From assembly GCF_002902405.1 (NCBI RefSeq), contig NZ_PPQS01000034.1, forward strand, positions 69,422 to 133,421: a stretch of DNA of 64,000 bases, given 5' to 3'. Below are positions 35,530-46,917 of the stretch, piece by piece. The notes under the pieces were generated by a model, which worked only from the letters and a program-made list of their open reading frames with translations, made no database searches and had not been told where the DNA came from. Each line of letters opens with the position of its first letter. The stretch's first letter is position 1. The stretch comes from Staphylococcus schweitzeri (lineage in GTDB: Bacteria > Bacillota > Bacilli > Staphylococcales > Staphylococcaceae). Made by a program: the position numbers and the translations under genes.

Positions 35530-36189
35530 ATGACGCAAATTTTAATAGTAGAAGATGAACAAAATTTAGCAAGATTTATCGAATTAGAACTCACACATGA
35601 AAATTACAATGTTGATACTGAATATGATGGACAAGATGGTTTAGACAAGGCACTTAGTCATTACTATGATTTAATTATTTTAGATTTAATGCTACCGTCG
35701 ATAAATGGTTTAGAAATTTGCCGGAAAATAAGACAACATCAATCTACACCAATTATAATAATTACAGCTAAAAGTGATACTTATGATAAAGTAGCTGGTC
35801 TTGATTATGGGGCAGATGACTATATAGTTAAACCTTTTGATATAGAAGAACTTTTAGCTAGAATTCGTGCTATATTACGTCGACAACCACAAAAAGATAT
35901 TATTGATGTTAATGGTATAACTATAGATAAAAATGCTTTTAAAGTTACTGTAAATGGCGCTGAAATAGATTTAACCAAGACGGAGTATGATTTATTATAT
36001 TTACTTGCTGAAAATAAAAACCATGTTATGCAACGGGAACAAATTTTAAATCACGTTTGGGGTTATAACAGTGAAGTTGAAACAAATGTAGTAGACGTTT
36101 ATATTAGATATTTACGTAATAAATTAAAGCCATATGATCGCGATAAAATGATTGAAACTGTACGTGGCGTAGGGTATGTGATACGATGA
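35530..36189 (+). CDS. arlR: Response regulator ArlR
   Basis: 219 residues, OmpR/PhoB type. The receiver domain (1-115) has the acidic pocket VEDE, phospho-acceptor Asp52 in LILDLMLPS and the switch Lys in YIVKPF. The winged-helix DNA-binding domain (~125-219) includes [16 protein letters not shown] and [16 protein letters not shown]. With ArlS it controls adhesion, autolysis, agglutination and, through MgrA, many surface proteins in S. aureus; ebh in this window is one of the surface genes reported under this cascade. RBS GAGGTG precedes the ATG. It overlaps arlS by 4 nt (ATGA). Confidence 0.96.
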   Translation: MTQILIVEDEQNLARFIELELTHENYNVDTEYDGQDGLDKALSHYYDLIILDLMLPSINGLEICRKIRQHQSTPIIIITAKSDTYDKVAGLDYGADDYIVKPFDIEELLARIRAILRRQPQKDIIDVNGITIDKNAFKVTVNGAEIDLTKTEYDLLYLLAENKNHVMQREQILNHVWGYNSEVETNVVDVYIRYLRNKLKPYDRDKMIETVRGVGYVIR

Positions 36190-37541
36190 CAAAACGAAAA
36201 TTGCGCAATAACTGGATTATTGTCACAACGATGATTACTTTTGTTACCATTTTCTTATTCTGTTTGATTATAATATTTTTCTTGAAAGATACATTACATA
36301 ATAGTGAACTTGACGATGCAGAGCGAAGTTCGAGTGATATAAACAATCTTTTTCATTCTAAGCCTGTTAAAGATATTTCCGCATTAGATTTGAATGCTTC
36401 ATTAGGTAATTTTCAAGAAATTATTATATATGATGAACACAATAATAAATTATTTGAAACTTCAAATGATAATACAGTTCGAGTTGAACCTGGTTATGAA
36501 CATAGATATTTTGACCGTGTAATTAAAAAAAATTATAAAGGTATAGATTATTTGATAATTAAAGAGCCTATTACGACTCAAGATTTTAAGGGATACAGTT
36601 TATTAATTCATTCCCTTGAAAATTACGATAACATTGTTAAATCATTATATATCATTGCACTAGCATTCGGTGTCATTGCAACAATTATTACAGCAACGAT
36701 TAGTTATGTATTTTCAACGCAAATCACTAAACCACTTGTAAGCTTATCCAATAAAATGATTGAGATTAGACGCGATGGTTTTCAAAATAAGTTGCAATTA
36801 AACACAAATTATGAAGAAATTGATAATTTAGCAAACACATTTAACGAAATGATGAGTCAAATTGAAGAATCGTTTAATCAACAACGTCAATTTGTTGAAG
36901 ATGCGTCTCATGAATTAAGAACACCACTTCAAATCATTCAAGGACATCTAAACTTAATTCAACGTTGGGGCAAAAAAGACCCAGCAATACTAGAGGAATC
37001 TTTAAATATTTCAATTGAAGAAATGAATCGTATTATCAAATTGGTAGAAGAATTGCTTGAACTCACAAAAGGTGATGTGAATGATATTTCATCAGAAACG
37101 CAAGTAGTTCATATTAATGATGAAATTCGTTCAAGAATTCATTCATTGAAACAATTACACCCAGATTATCAGTTTGAAACAGATCTTACTTCTAAAAACC
37201 TTGAAATTAAAATGAAACCTCATCAATTTGAACAACTATTTTTAATATTTATTGACAATGCTATTAAATATGATGTTAAAAATAAAAAAATCAAAGTAAA
37301 AACAAGATTAAAGAATAAGCAGAAGATTATCGAAATAACAGATCACGGTATTGGTATTCCTAAAGAAGATCAAGATTTCATTTTTGATCGTTTTTATCGT
37401 GTTGATAAGTCTAGGTCTAGAAGTCAAGGAGGTAATGGATTAGGTTTATCAATTGCGCAAAAAATCATACAGTTAAATGGTGGTACTATAAAAATCAAAA
37501 GTGAAATCAATAAAGGAACAACATTTAAAATCATTTTTTAA
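36186..37541 (+). CDS. arlS: Sensor histidine kinase ArlS
   Basis: 451 residues, full length. Membrane segments at ~11-33 and ~153-176 flank an extracellular sensor domain of ~120 residues. A HAMP linker (~177-230) follows, then the dimerisation domain with phospho-acceptor His242 in [12 protein letters not shown]. The ATPase domain has the N box [10 protein letters not shown]1 ITDHGIGIP and G2 [10 protein letters not shown]. The ATG overlaps the arlR stop, so the pair is translationally coupled. A hairpin terminator lies ~370 nt downstream, beyond a dispersed repeat. Confidence 0.96.
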   Translation: MTKRKLRNNWIIVTTMITFVTIFLFCLIIIFFLKDTLHNSELDDAERSSSDINNLFHSKPVKDISALDLNASLGNFQEIIIYDEHNNKLFETSNDNTVRVEPGYEHRYFDRVIKKNYKGIDYLIIKEPITTQDFKGYSLLIHSLENYDNIVKSLYIIALAFGVIATIITATISYVFSTQITKPLVSLSNKMIEIRRDGFQNKLQLNTNYEEIDNLANTFNEMMSQIEESFNQQRQFVEDASHELRTPLQIIQGHLNLIQRWGKKDPAILEESLNISIEEMNRIIKLVEELLELTKGDVNDISSETQVVHINDEIRSRIHSLKQLHPDYQFETDLTSKNLEIKMKPHQFEQLFLIFIDNAIKYDVKNKKIKVKTRLKNKQKIIEITDHGIGIPKEDQDFIFDRFYRVDKSRSRSQGGNGLGLSIAQKIIQLNGGTIKIKSEINKGTTFKIIF

Positions 37542-37548
37542 TCATGTA

Positions 37549-37880
37549 TGGAATATAAAACAATGTCCTAGAATCTACAATGTTATATTGGCTAGTAGTT
37601 GACTGAATGAAAATGCGTTTGTAACAAGCTTTTCCAATTCTAGACACAACATTGCATGGGACGGGCCCCAACACAGAAGCAGACGGGAGTCAGCTTACAT
37701 TAATGTGCAAGTTGGGGATACAACAATAAAGGAATACTTTTTCTTTAGAAATTAGTATTTCTTATGTATAAGTTTTGCTCATGTATTCCTATTTTTAAGT
37801 ACACTTTAGCCACAGCTAATGTGTAAGAACCATTATATAATAAGTCATTAGTGCTTCTTTATCATTTCTATCCCAGCTTC
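37549..37880 (-). repeat. Dispersed intergenic repeat, copy B, with STAR-like core
   Basis: Second copy of the element at 31931-32248. The best-conserved part runs from aatgtgcaagttgggga to the AAGTACAC block, including the stem around aaatac/gtatttctt. On the minus strand 37662-37675 reads TGTGTTGGGGCCCG, fitting the STAR consensus. The left ends of the two copies match less well, so they are diverged or have different internal lengths. The element separates arlS from its apparent terminator. Confidence 0.75.
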
Positions 37881-37911
37881 AAAATTTACAATAAAATATA
37901 TCTATAAACCT

Positions 37912-37945
37912 AGAAGAATCAACGCTTTTGTTGATTCTTCTTTTT
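37912..37945 (+). terminator. Terminator downstream of arlS
   Basis: AGAAGAATCAAC (37912-37923) pairs with TTGATTCTTCT (37930-37940) and is followed by TTTTT. Confidence 0.82.
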
Positions 37946-37968
37946 AGTAGATAAATAGGTAAATCTAC

Positions 37969-38015
37969 TTTAACAAATAACTAAATAGTGATATTATTAC
38001 ATTGTAAGCGTTTCA
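37969..38015 (+). promoter_or_regulatory. Candidate odhAB promoter with cre-like site
   Basis: TTTAAC (37969-37974), 17-nt spacer, TATTAT (37992-37997). Just downstream, TGTAAGCGTTTCA (38003-38015) resembles a CcpA cre site (TGNAARCGNWWWCA) but its right half is one base short. Carbon catabolite control of this TCA-cycle operon would make sense; the site is tentative. Confidence 0.5.
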
Positions 38016-38037
38016 ACATTTTTGTGGAGGGTGTAAA

Positions 38038-40836
38038 ATGACTAACGAAAGAAAAGAAGTTTCAGAGGCTCCTGTAAACTTCGGTGCGAATTTAGGTCTA
38101 ATGTTAGATCTATATGATGACTTTTTACAAGATCCATCATCTGTACCAGAAGATTTACAAGTCTTATTCAGCACAATTAAGAATGATGACTCAATTGTAC
38201 CAGCTTTAAAAAGTACAAGTAGTCAAAATAGTGACGGAACAATTAAACGTGTCATGCGTTTAATTGATAATATTCGCCAATACGGGCATCTTAAAGCCGA
38301 TATTTATCCTGTAAATCCTCCTAAAAGGAAACATGTACCTAAATTAGAGATTGAAGACTTTGATTTAGATCAACAAACTTTAGAAGGTATATCAGCAGGA
38401 ATTGTTTCAGATCACTTTGCCGACATTTATGATAATGCTTATGAAGCAATTTTAAGAATGGAAAAACGTTACAAAGGACCAATCGCGTTTGAGTATACGC
38501 ATATTAATAATAATACGGAGCGTGGTTGGTTAAAAAGAAGAATTGAAACGCCATATAAAGTAACGTTAAATAATAACGAAAAAAGGGCACTATTTAAACA
38601 ATTAGCTTATGTTGAAGGTTTTGAAAAATATCTTCATAAAAATTTCGTTGGTGCAAAGCGCTTTTCAATTGAAGGGGTAGACGCGCTTGTTCCAATGTTA
38701 CAACGAACAATCACAATCGCCGCTAAAGAAGGTATTAAAAATATACAAATAGGCATGGCTCACCGTGGACGTTTAAATGTCTTAACGCATGTTTTAGAAA
38801 AACCTTACGAAATGATGATTTCAGAATTTATGCATACAGATCCAATGAAATTTTTACCTGAAGATGATAGTTTGCAGTTAACTGCTGGTTGGACTGGAGA
38901 TGTAAAGTATCATTTAGGTGGCATAAAGACAACTGACTCTTACGGTACAACTCAACGAATCGCATTAGCTAACAATCCAAGTCATTTGGAAATTGTTGCA
39001 CCGGTTGTAGAAGGTCGAACAAGAGCGGCTCAAGATGATACACATCGTGCTGGTGCGCCGACAACTGATCATCATAAAGCAATGCCAATAATCATACATG
39101 GTGATGCTGCTTATCCTGGACAAGGCATTAACTTTGAGACAATGAACTTAGGTAACTTGAAAGGTTATTCAACGGGCGGTTCATTGCATATCATTACGAA
39201 CAATAGAATTGGTTTTACAACTGAACCAGTCGATGCACGTTCAACAACTTATTCTACTGATGTGGCAAAAGGTTATGATGTACCTATTTTCCACGTCAAT
39301 GCTGATGATGTAGAAGCTACAATTGAAGCTATTGACATTGCGATGGAATTTAGAAAAGAGTTCCATAAAGATGTTGTGATTGATTTAGTAGGTTATCGTC
39401 GTTATGGTCATAACGAAATGGATGAACCTTCAATTACGAATCCTGTTCCTTATCAGAATATTCGCAAACATGACTCTGTAGAATATGTGTTTGGCAAAAA
39501 GCTTGTTAATGAAGGTGTTATTTCGGAAGATGAAATGCATTCGTTTATAGAGCAAGTACAAAAGGAATTAAGACAAGCGCATGATAAGATTAATAAAGCT
39601 GATAAAATGGATAATCCAGATATGGAAAAGCCAGCAGATCTTGCATTACCTTTACAAGCAGACAAACAATCATTTACATTTGAGCATTTAAAAGAAATAA
39701 ATGAGGCGTTGTTAACATATCCGGATGGCTTTAATATTTTGAAAAAGTTAAACAAAGTTCTTGAGAAGCGTCATGAGCCGTTTATTAAAGAAAATGGTTT
39801 AGTCGATTGGGCGCAAGCAGAACAACTTGCATTTGCTACGATTTTACAAGATGGCATACCAATTCGATTAACTGGTCAAGATAGCGAACGTGGTACATTC
39901 AGTCATAGACATGCTGTGTTGCATGATGAGCAAACAGGTGAAACATATACACCGTTACATCATGTCCCTGATCAAAAAGCGACATTTGATATACACAATT
40001 CTCCGCTTTCAGAAGCAGCAGTAGTTGGCTTTGAATACGGTTATAATGTGGAAAACAAAAAAAGTTTCAATATTTGGGAAGCGCAATATGGTGATTTTGC
40101 CAATATGTCTCAAATGATTTTTGACAACTTCTTATTCAGTTCTCGCTCAAAATGGGGAGAACGTTCAGGATTAACATTATTCTTACCTCATGCATATGAG
40201 GGACAGGGGCCTGAACATTCATCAGCAAGATTAGAGAGATTTTTACAATTAGCTGCTGAAAACAATTGCACAGTTGTAAACTTATCTAGTTCAAGTAATT
40301 ATTTCCACTTATTGCGTGCACAAGCAGCTAGTTTAGATTCTGAACAAATGCGACCATTAGTTGTTATGTCACCAAAAAGCTTATTGCGAAATAAAACTGT
40401 TGCAAAACCAATTGATGAATTTACTGCTGGTGGGTTTGAACCAATTTTGACAGAATCATATCAATCGGATAAGGTTACAAAAGTTATTTTAGCAACAGGG
40501 AAAATGTTTATTGATTTAAAAGAAGCTTTAGCTAAAAATCCAGATGAAACGGTATTATTAGTAGCAATTGAAAGATTATATCCGTTCCCTGAAGAAGAAA
40601 TTAAAGCACTATTAGAACAGTTACCTAAACTTGAAGAAGTGTCATGGGTTCAAGAAGAACCTAAAAATCAAGGTGCATGGTTGTATGTTTATCCATATGT
40701 TAAAGTACTGGTATCAGATAAATATGATTTAAGTTACCATGGTAGGATTCAAAGAGCAGCACCAGCTGAAGGTGACGGCGAGATTCATAAACTTGTTCAA
40801 AGTAAAATTATAGAAAACGCATTAAAAAATAACTAG
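38038..40836 (+). CDS. odhA: 2-oxoglutarate dehydrogenase E1 component
   Basis: 932 residues, the normal length of Firmicute OdhA/SucA. The N-terminal E1 region ([20 protein letters not shown]) is followed by the thiamine diphosphate core: [26 protein letters not shown] (ThDP/Mg site) and [10 protein letters not shown]. The transketolase-like C-terminal half has [16 protein letters not shown] and [18 protein letters not shown]. It decarboxylates 2-oxoglutarate and passes the succinyl group to OdhB. RBS GGAGG precedes the ATG. odhB begins 13 nt after the stop; the E3 subunit is not in the window. Confidence 0.97.
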   Translation: MTNERKEVSEAPVNFGANLGLMLDLYDDFLQDPSSVPEDLQVLFSTIKNDDSIVPALKSTSSQNSDGTIKRVMRLIDNIRQYGHLKADIYPVNPPKRKHVPKLEIEDFDLDQQTLEGISAGIVSDHFADIYDNAYEAILRMEKRYKGPIAFEYTHINNNTERGWLKRRIETPYKVTLNNNEKRALFKQLAYVEGFEKYLHKNFVGAKRFSIEGVDALVPMLQRTITIAAKEGIKNIQIGMAHRGRLNVLTHVLEKPYEMMISEFMHTDPMKFLPEDDSLQLTAGWTGDVKYHLGGIKTTDSYGTTQRIALANNPSHLEIVAPVVEGRTRAAQDDTHRAGAPTTDHHKAMPIIIHGDAAYPGQGINFETMNLGNLKGYSTGGSLHIITNNRIGFTTEPVDARSTTYSTDVAKGYDVPIFHVNADDVEATIEAIDIAMEFRKEFHKDVVIDLVGYRRYGHNEMDEPSITNPVPYQNIRKHDSVEYVFGKKLVNEGVISEDEMHSFIEQVQKELRQAHDKINKADKMDNPDMEKPADLALPLQADKQSFTFEHLKEINEALLTYPDGFNILKKLNKVLEKRHEPFIKENGLVDWAQAEQLAFATILQDGIPIRLTGQDSERGTFSHRHAVLHDEQTGETYTPLHHVPDQKATFDIHNSPLSEAAVVGFEYGYNVENKKSFNIWEAQYGDFANMSQMIFDNFLFSSRSKWGERSGLTLFLPHAYEGQGPEHSSARLERFLQLAAENNCTVVNLSSSSNYFHLLRAQAASLDSEQMRPLVVMSPKSLLRNKTVAKPIDEFTAGGFEPILTESYQSDKVTKVILATGKMFIDLKEALAKNPDETVLLVAIERLYPFPEEEIKALLEQLPKLEEVSWVQEEPKNQGAWLYVYPYVKVLVSDKYDLSYHGRIQRAAPAEGDGEIHKLVQSKIIENALKNN

Positions 40837-40849
40837 GGGGAAATAAGTC

Positions 40850-42118
40850 ATGCCAGAGGTTAAAGTTCCAGAATTAGCAGAATCTATTACAGAAGGTACC
40901 ATTGCAGAATGGTTAAAAAACGTTGGGGATAGCGTAGAAAAAGGTGAAGCTATTCTTGAATTAGAAACTGATAAAGTAAATGTCGAAGTAGTATCAGAAG
41001 AAGCAGGTGTACTTTCTGAACAACTTGCAAGTGAAGGTGACACGGTTGAAGTAGGTCAAGCAATTGCTGTCATTGGCGAAGGCAGTGAAAATGCTTCAAA
41101 TGAGTCAGAAAAAGATAAAGATAAAGATAAAACTCCACAACAAAAAGAAGAAACAGAGAACAATAAAGCAGAGAAAGTTACGGGTGATGATTCAATCGAA
41201 TCAAAAACATCTGATGAAAATCAACAACGTGTTAACGCTACACCTTCTGCTCGTCGATATGCGCGTGAAAATGGTGTGAATTTAGCTGAAGTAAGTCCGA
41301 AAACAAATGATGTGCTTCGTAAAGAAGATATTGATAAGAAACAACAAGTACCAGCTCCAACTTCACAAAAAGCACCTGCTAAAGAAGAGAAAAAATACAA
41401 TCAATATCCAACAAAACCAGTTATTCGTGAAAAAATGTCACGTAGAAAGAAAACAGCTGCTAAAAAATTATTAGAAGTATCTAATAATACAGCAATGTTA
41501 ACGACATTTAACGAAGTTGATATGACTAATGTAATGGAATTACGTAAACGTAAGAAAGAACAGTTTATGAAAGATCATGATGGCACTAAGTTAGGATTTA
41601 TGTCATTCTTTACTAAAGCATCTGTTGCAGCATTGAAGAAATATCCAGAAGTCAATGCAGAAATTGATGGTGAAGATATGATTACAAAGCAGTATTATGA
41701 TATTGGTGTAGCTGTATCTACAGATGACGGATTATTAGTACCATTTGTTAGAGACTGTGATAAAAAGAATTTTGCTGAAATTGAAGCAGAAATTGCAAAT
41801 TTAGCAGTGAAAGCAAGAGAGAAAAAACTTGGTTTAGATGACATGGTAAATGGTTCATTTACAATTACAAATGGTGGTATTTTCGGTTCAATGATGAGTA
41901 CGCCAATTATCAACGGTAATCAAGCTGCAATTTTAGGTATGCACTCAATCATTACAAGACCAATTGCGATTGATCAAGATACAATTGAAAATCGTCCAAT
42001 GATGTATATCGCATTAAGCTATGATCATAGAATTATTGACGGTAAAGAAGCAGTTGGTTTCTTAAAAACTATTAAAGAATTGATTGAAAACCCAGAAGAC
42101 TTATTATTAGAATCTTAA
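40850..42118 (+). CDS. odhB: 2-oxoglutarate dehydrogenase E2, dihydrolipoyl succinyltransferase
   Basis: 422 residues. The lipoyl domain (1-77) has lipoylated Lys42 in [12 protein letters not shown] charged linker containing a KDKDKDK run (an in-frame AAAGAT hexamer repeat at ~41,107-41,131) follows. Next are an E1/E3-binding domain (~128-165, [12 protein letters not shown]) and a catalytic domain ending in [13 protein letters not shown], with the catalytic His and Asp. It transfers succinyl from E1 to CoA. Co-transcribed with odhA; a terminator follows. Confidence 0.97.
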   Translation: MPEVKVPELAESITEGTIAEWLKNVGDSVEKGEAILELETDKVNVEVVSEEAGVLSEQLASEGDTVEVGQAIAVIGEGSENASNESEKDKDKDKTPQQKEETENNKAEKVTGDDSIESKTSDENQQRVNATPSARRYARENGVNLAEVSPKTNDVLRKEDIDKKQQVPAPTSQKAPAKEEKKYNQYPTKPVIREKMSRRKKTAAKKLLEVSNNTAMLTTFNEVDMTNVMELRKRKKEQFMKDHDGTKLGFMSFFTKASVAALKKYPEVNAEIDGEDMITKQYYDIGVAVSTDDGLLVPFVRDCDKKNFAEIEAEIANLAVKAREKKLGLDDMVNGSFTITNGGIFGSMMSTPIINGNQAAILGMHSIITRPIAIDQDTIENRPMMYIALSYDHRIIDGKEAVGFLKTIKELIENPEDLLLES

Positions 42119-42130
42119 AATCATAATATT

Positions 42131-42178
42131 TAAGAACATAGCGGCAATTTTTACAAGTCGCTATGTTCTTTTATTTTT
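42131..42178 (+). terminator. odhAB terminator
   Basis: AAGAACATAGCG / CGCTATGTTCTT stem (42132-42170) followed by TTATTTTT. Confidence 0.88.
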
Positions 42179-42380
42179 ATAAAACTAGATAATTGTTGAA
42201 AGACTTAATCAATTATAACTATAATATTATTATGTTAACTGTTAACACAAATTTGTTCTTAAAAAGAAATACACTTTTCACATATGAATCTATAATCAAA
42301 ATCAACTGACCGGTATTCTATAATTTATGATTAAAATAAGTTATAATATATTCGTAAAGATAAAGATAGAGGTGGCTATA

Positions 42381-43190
42381 ATGTGTGGACTTAGAAGCAT
42401 TACATTAGGTACAACAAATATTGAACAAACTAAACATTATATGGTTGACATATTAGGGTTAAATTATGAAGAACTACTTGATAATTCAATTCGCTTTGGC
42501 GATGCTGATATTAGTGCAGGAACAAGACTTCAATTTATACAAGTTCCAAGTGAACAATTATCTGATACGCATTTTGTTGGTATCGGACTACGTACACCTA
42601 GCGACTTAGGTTTAGAAGAGTATGCAGAAATATTATCAAGTAAAGATATTCCATTTACAACAGTTAAAGAATTAAATGGTAATAAATATTTCAGCTTCGA
42701 AGATAACAATGGTCATATTTTCTCAATATATTCAAACGAGAATAATTATGGCGTAGGTTTAGGTATGCCTTCTTTCGAAAGTACTGTCAATCCGTTACAT
42801 CAAGTACAAGGTTTAGGACCAGTTATTCTTAAAGTGAACCATGTCGATATCACAGCACAAATTTTAACGAATATATTCGGTCTTGAAGTATTTGCAGAAT
42901 ACCAACCATTCGATGATGCTGATTACCATGTTCAAGTTTTTAAAATTGGTGAAGGTGGTTTAGGTGGCGAGATCCATTTGATGCCTACTGACAAAGAAAT
43001 TGAGATGCCAGAATATGGTGCAGTTGATCAAGTTGAATTCGAAACGAAAGATAAAGATTACTTTAACCAAGCGAAATTACGTTTAGATGAGGTCGAAATT
43101 CCTTATCAAACACTTGAACAAGAAGATATAGAATCAATTAGAATTACCGAAAATAGTGGATTATCTTTTATATTCACTTTACAAAAATAA
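42381..43190 (+). CDS. VOC (glyoxalase/bleomycin resistance fold) family protein
   Basis: 269 residues from the ATG at 42381, preceded by AGAGGTGG; the longer frame from 42327 is not preceded by an RBS. Two vicinal-oxygen-chelate modules are visible. The first (residues ~3-115) starts LRSITLGTTNIEQTKHYM and the second (~150-268) starts GPVILKVNHVDITAQIL. This is the arrangement of ring-cleaving dioxygenase and glyoxalase-like proteins. Metal-ligand positions cannot be assigned securely and the substrate is unknown. The DUF6501 gene follows closely and is likely co-transcribed. Confidence 0.83.
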   Translation: MCGLRSITLGTTNIEQTKHYMVDILGLNYEELLDNSIRFGDADISAGTRLQFIQVPSEQLSDTHFVGIGLRTPSDLGLEEYAEILSSKDIPFTTVKELNGNKYFSFEDNNGHIFSIYSNENNYGVGLGMPSFESTVNPLHQVQGLGPVILKVNHVDITAQILTNIFGLEVFAEYQPFDDADYHVQVFKIGEGGLGGEIHLMPTDKEIEMPEYGAVDQVEFETKDKDYFNQAKLRLDEVEIPYQTLEQEDIESIRITENSGLSFIFTLQK

Positions 43191-43217
43191 TTATTTACGA
43201 TAGTGAGGAAGAATTAT

Positions 43218-43421
43218 ATGTTACATGAAACTTGGAAAGATCATACACCTATTAAGAAAGTAGAAGTTATAAATACCGATGCCAAGAAATTTACAGTATC
43301 TGATATGTTAACTATAGGTAAACAGTATGATGTTATCAATGAAACTGAAGAATATTATCAAATTATTGATAATTCAGGATTAGTTGGTGGCTATTATAAA
43401 ACATATTTCAAAGAAGTATAA
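43218..43421 (+). CDS. DUF6501 family small protein
   Basis: 67 residues from the ATG at 43218, which has GAGGAAG as RBS. MLHETWKDHTPIKKVEVIN and the C-terminal DNSGLVGGYYKTYFKEV match a small Firmicute family catalogued as DUF6501. It looks like a compact, mostly beta, SH3-like protein. Function unknown. It lies 27 nt after the VOC gene and is followed by a terminator hairpin. Confidence 0.75.
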   Translation: MLHETWKDHTPIKKVEVINTDAKKFTVSDMLTIGKQYDVINETEEYYQIIDNSGLVGGYYKTYFKEV

Positions 43422-43530
43422 GCTTAACTATTGAAATAAATCCTAATATGAGATTTTCATTTGCTAAATTTGTTAAAATATAATCAATTCAAATTTCATG
43501 AATTGTAATTTATATCAGAATAGAATAGTA

Positions 43531-43572
43531 AACTAAGGCATTTGGATACATTTTCCGTGTCTTAGTTTTTTA
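43531..43572 (+). terminator. Terminator after the VOC-DUF6501 pair
   Basis: AACTAAGGCA (43531-43540) pairs with TGTCTTAGTT (43558-43567), followed by TTTT. It also lies close to the RBS of the MoxR gene, so it could influence that gene. Confidence 0.7.
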
Positions 43573-43599
43573 CTTTATTTAAAGGAGAATGTTTTAAAA

Positions 43600-44391
43600 A
43601 TGTCACTTAAACACTATAAGAATTCAGATTCAACTGTTTTTAATGATGCAAAAGCATTATTTGATTTAAATAAAAATATTTTGCTGAAAGGTCCAACTGG
43701 TTCTGGGAAAACAAAGTTGGCGGAAACCTTAAGTGAAGTTGTTGATACACCGATGCATCAAGTGAATTGTTCTGTAGATTTAGATACAGAAAGTCTATTA
43801 GGCTTTAAAACAATTAAAACAAATGCTCAAGGTCAACAAGAAATTGTCTTTGTTGATGGTCCAGTTATCAAGGCGATGAAAGAAGGACATATTTTATATA
43901 TTGATGAAATCAATATGGCTAAACCAGAAACCTTACCTGTACTGAATGGTGTGCTAGATTATCGTCGACAAATTACAAATCCTTATACTGGTGAAGTCAT
44001 TAAGGCTGCACCAGGTTTTAATGTGATAGCAGCAATCAATGAAGGATATGTTGGAACATTACCAATGAATGAAGCATTAAAAAATCGATTTGTCGTTATT
44101 CACGTTGATTATATTGATGGGGATATTTTGAAAAATGTTATAAAAGAACAAAGTTTGTTGCAAGAAGACAAACAAATTGAACAAATTATTAAATTTAATG
44201 AAGATTTACGCACAATGTCTAAGCAAGGGCAAATTTCTGAAGAAGCCGCAAGTATTCGTGCATTATTAGATTTATGTGACTTATTGACTGTTATGCCAGT
44301 TGAACGAGCAATAAAACGTACAATTATAGATAAATTAGAAGATGAACGTGAACAACAAGCAATTTACAACGCTGTAGAATTAAATTTTTAA
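43600..44391 (+). CDS. MoxR-type AAA+ ATPase
   Basis: 263 residues, a single AAA_5-like domain. Walker A is [17 protein letters not shown] (residues ~28-44) and Walker B is [24 protein letters not shown] and [16 protein letters not shown] contain the sensor 1 and arginine-finger regions. MoxR ATPases usually work with VWA-domain proteins as chaperones that insert metals or activate enzyme complexes. The next gene, 13 nt downstream, encodes such a VWA protein. The client is unknown and no oxidoreductase genes lie nearby. RBS AAAGGAG precedes the ATG. Confidence 0.9.
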   Translation: MSLKHYKNSDSTVFNDAKALFDLNKNILLKGPTGSGKTKLAETLSEVVDTPMHQVNCSVDLDTESLLGFKTIKTNAQGQQEIVFVDGPVIKAMKEGHILYIDEINMAKPETLPVLNGVLDYRRQITNPYTGEVIKAAPGFNVIAAINEGYVGTLPMNEALKNRFVVIHVDYIDGDILKNVIKEQSLLQEDKQIEQIIKFNEDLRTMSKQGQISEEAASIRALLDLCDLLTVMPVERAIKRTIIDKLEDEREQQAIYNAVELNF

Positions 44392-44404
44392 AGAGGGATA
44401 AAAT

Positions 44405-46291
44405 ATGAGTGATCGTTTCATAAAATTTAACGACGAACAGTTAGACGCGAAACAAGTTATGATGTTGCAAGACTTAGCGCGACTTCTATTAGAAAATGAA
44501 CAAACACAAGTTAAAATTCAAAAGTTCCCTTATTATAATCCAATTCAAAATGTATTAATTACAAGTTGGTTTTGGTCACATCGACCCAGCCATATCGAAA
44601 TGGCTGGCTTAAAAACGGATGTTATGTTAGCGGCTTATGGATATCAAATGATGGATATTTCAATTGTTAATGAAGTAGCAAATGATGAAACATTTAAACA
44701 TCCTAAATTTTATCAACAACTCTTTAAATTATTAGAAGATATGCGTGTATTTAATACAATAAAGGAGCAACGACCAAGTACTGCTAAATTGGTTAATCTT
44801 CGTTTAGCTACTCGTATTGCTTATACAGAATCTCAAATAAAAGTTTATCGTACTAAAACACAATATACAGATTTATTATTTTTGTATTTAGAACATGCAT
44901 TTTTAAGTCAAGATTTCTTTGATATACCATCTATACATTCAGATTTAGATGATATTTTAGTTAATATGTTCTTATATTTACCTAATTTTTTCCAAAATCA
45001 AAATTCTGAAGATAATATGTATCTAGTTCAACGCATCATGTATCAAGTGGATCACATTTTAAAAGAAGATATGTTGAACGAATATTATTACTTACCAAAA
45101 ACATTATATGAAACATTAGCTAGTGAAGATTTTGATGAATTGAAGAGAACGGATGCAAGCCAAGTCGATGGGCAAGATGATACTTCAGAAGATGATGATA
45201 ACCAAAGTGAAAAAGCTGACTCTAAATCTGCAGATAGTGAGTCAAAAGGCGGTGCCTATTTAGAAATGGAGCTTCACGAAGGACAAAATAGTGAAACATT
45301 GGGTGATGATGAAGCACGTGAAGGCGATGCTACAGACGATATGACTGATATGATGACCAAAAAGGGCAAAGGATCAAACGATACGCTAAATCGTGAAGAA
45401 GGCGATGCTGTTGGTCAAAGCCAGGCATTTCAACTTGATGGTGTGAACAAAAATGTAGAAATAAAATGGCAAATTCCTGAAATTGAGCCACAATATGTAT
45501 TAGAATATCAAGAATCGAAGCAAGCTGTTCAATACGAAATCAAAGATTTAATTCAAATCATTAAGAAAACAATCGAAAGAGAGCAACGTGATGCTCGTTA
45601 TAATTTAACTAAAGGGCGATTACAAAAGGATTTAATTAATTGGTTTATCGACGATCAGTATAAATTGTTTTACAAAAAACAAGATTTAAGTAAATCATTT
45701 GATGCGACGTTTACATTGTTAATTGATGCGTCAGCAAGTATGCATGATAAAATGGCTGAAACGAAGAAAGGTGTTGTGTTATTCCACGAGACGTTAAAAG
45801 CATTGAACATTAAACATGAAATTTTATCATTCAGTGAGGACGCCTTTGATTCAGACGAGCATGCACAACCAAATATCATTAATGAAATTATTAACTATGA
45901 TTACTCAACCTTTGAAAAAGATGGCCCACGTATTATGGCACTTGAACCTCAAGATGATAATCGTGATGGTGTTGCTATTAGAGTTGCAAGTGAACGATTA
46001 ATGCGTCGAAATCAACATCAACGATTTTTAATCGTATTTTCAGACGGCGAACCGTCTGCATTTAATTATAGTCAAGATGGTATTATTGATACGTATGAAG
46101 CTGTAGAAATGTCACGTAAATTTGGCATTGAAGTATTTAATGTATTTTTGAGTCAAGATCCAATAACTGAAGATGTTGAACAAACAATTCATAATATTTA
46201 TGGTCAATATGCTATTTTCGTTGAAGGTGTTGCGCATTTACCTGGACATCTTTCTCCATTATTGAAAAAATTACTACTTAAATCTTTATGA
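44405..46291 (+). CDS. VWA-domain protein (CobT/NorD-like), MoxR partner
   Basis: 628 residues. The N-terminal ~230 residues are helical. A highly acidic, Ser/Asp-rich linker (~240-345, with runs like DDTSEDDDNQSEKADSKSAD) follows. The C-terminal von Willebrand A domain (~430-625) has the metal-adhesion motif LIDASASM (DxSxS) and the later SDGEPSAF. This layout matches the cobaltochelatase CobT subunit and the NorD-like proteins that pair with MoxR ATPases. No cobalamin or nitric oxide reductase genes are near. It is coupled to the MoxR gene by 13 nt, with RBS AAGAGGG. Confidence 0.88.
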   Translation: MSDRFIKFNDEQLDAKQVMMLQDLARLLLENEQTQVKIQKFPYYNPIQNVLITSWFWSHRPSHIEMAGLKTDVMLAAYGYQMMDISIVNEVANDETFKHPKFYQQLFKLLEDMRVFNTIKEQRPSTAKLVNLRLATRIAYTESQIKVYRTKTQYTDLLFLYLEHAFLSQDFFDIPSIHSDLDDILVNMFLYLPNFFQNQNSEDNMYLVQRIMYQVDHILKEDMLNEYYYLPKTLYETLASEDFDELKRTDASQVDGQDDTSEDDDNQSEKADSKSADSESKGGAYLEMELHEGQNSETLGDDEAREGDATDDMTDMMTKKGKGSNDTLNREEGDAVGQSQAFQLDGVNKNVEIKWQIPEIEPQYVLEYQESKQAVQYEIKDLIQIIKKTIEREQRDARYNLTKGRLQKDLINWFIDDQYKLFYKKQDLSKSFDATFTLLIDASASMHDKMAETKKGVVLFHETLKALNIKHEILSFSEDAFDSDEHAQPNIINEIINYDYSTFEKDGPRIMALEPQDDNRDGVAIRVASERLMRRNQHQRFLIVFSDGEPSAFNYSQDGIIDTYEAVEMSRKFGIEVFNVFLSQDPITEDVEQTIHNIYGQYAIFVEGVAHLPGHLSPLLKKLLLKSL

Positions 46292-46411
46292 ATAAATTTA
46301 AAATATGAGTTTATGTGAAATTGTGAAATTAAGCTAGCCAACTAAAAATGCCTTCTATGCTAAACTCCATATGTATTTCTTGCCAAAGAAAACATAAGGA
46401 GTTAGTACGGA

Positions 46412-46840
46412 ATGGACTATACATAACCTAACACGGATAGATTTACATTCATAGCAGCATATTAAATCTAGAATCTTTCAGTTAAAGAGATTTCAAGTAG
46501 ATAGAAACGTTCTAAACAGACAATATATAACGTAATCTATGCTCTTAAGTCAGGTATATCTGCACTTGAATATCATCAAGAATGCAAGTAAAGAAAATCT
46601 AATTGCGGCCGAGGCCGACATGGAATACTACTCCTAAAAGAACAGTCAAGCTTATATCCATGAAAATGTAGTTGATAGATGGACACCTGACACCATTATT
46701 ATCAGAGGTGAACACAGGACTGATTCTTCTGATATAAGAATTTACGGTATGTTTAGGGAAAACTACCTAGGGAGATCCAAAACTAAATGGACTACGCCCA
46801 AATTTAAGGGCAAACCACATGATGGTTCTAATTAGAAGTT
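46412..46840 (+). pseudogene. Decayed IS30-family transposase, N-terminal part
   Basis: Translating from ATG 46412 with AAGGAG upstream gives a broken IS30-like protein. The helix-turn-helix segment NLSVKEISSR*KRSKQTIY is followed by the conserved spacing to NCGR. After a frameshift, RWTPDTIIIRGE appears, then KFKGKPHDG. At least five in-frame stops and one frameshift interrupt it. The catalytic DDE half is missing. I cannot find clear terminal inverted repeats. The rest of 46292-46917 shows nothing else I can support. Confidence 0.72.
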
Positions 46841-46917
46841 AATAAATAGCAAAGGAAAAAGAATAACTTCTTTAATTAAAGAAGGGAAAATCTTAAGGGA
46901 AAAGGGTGTTATAAATT

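Noticed and set aside
41107-41131. AAAGAT hexamer repeat in odhB as a phase-variation switch
   Set aside because: The unit is six bases, so copy changes keep the frame; it lies in a flexible linker where length variation is harmless.
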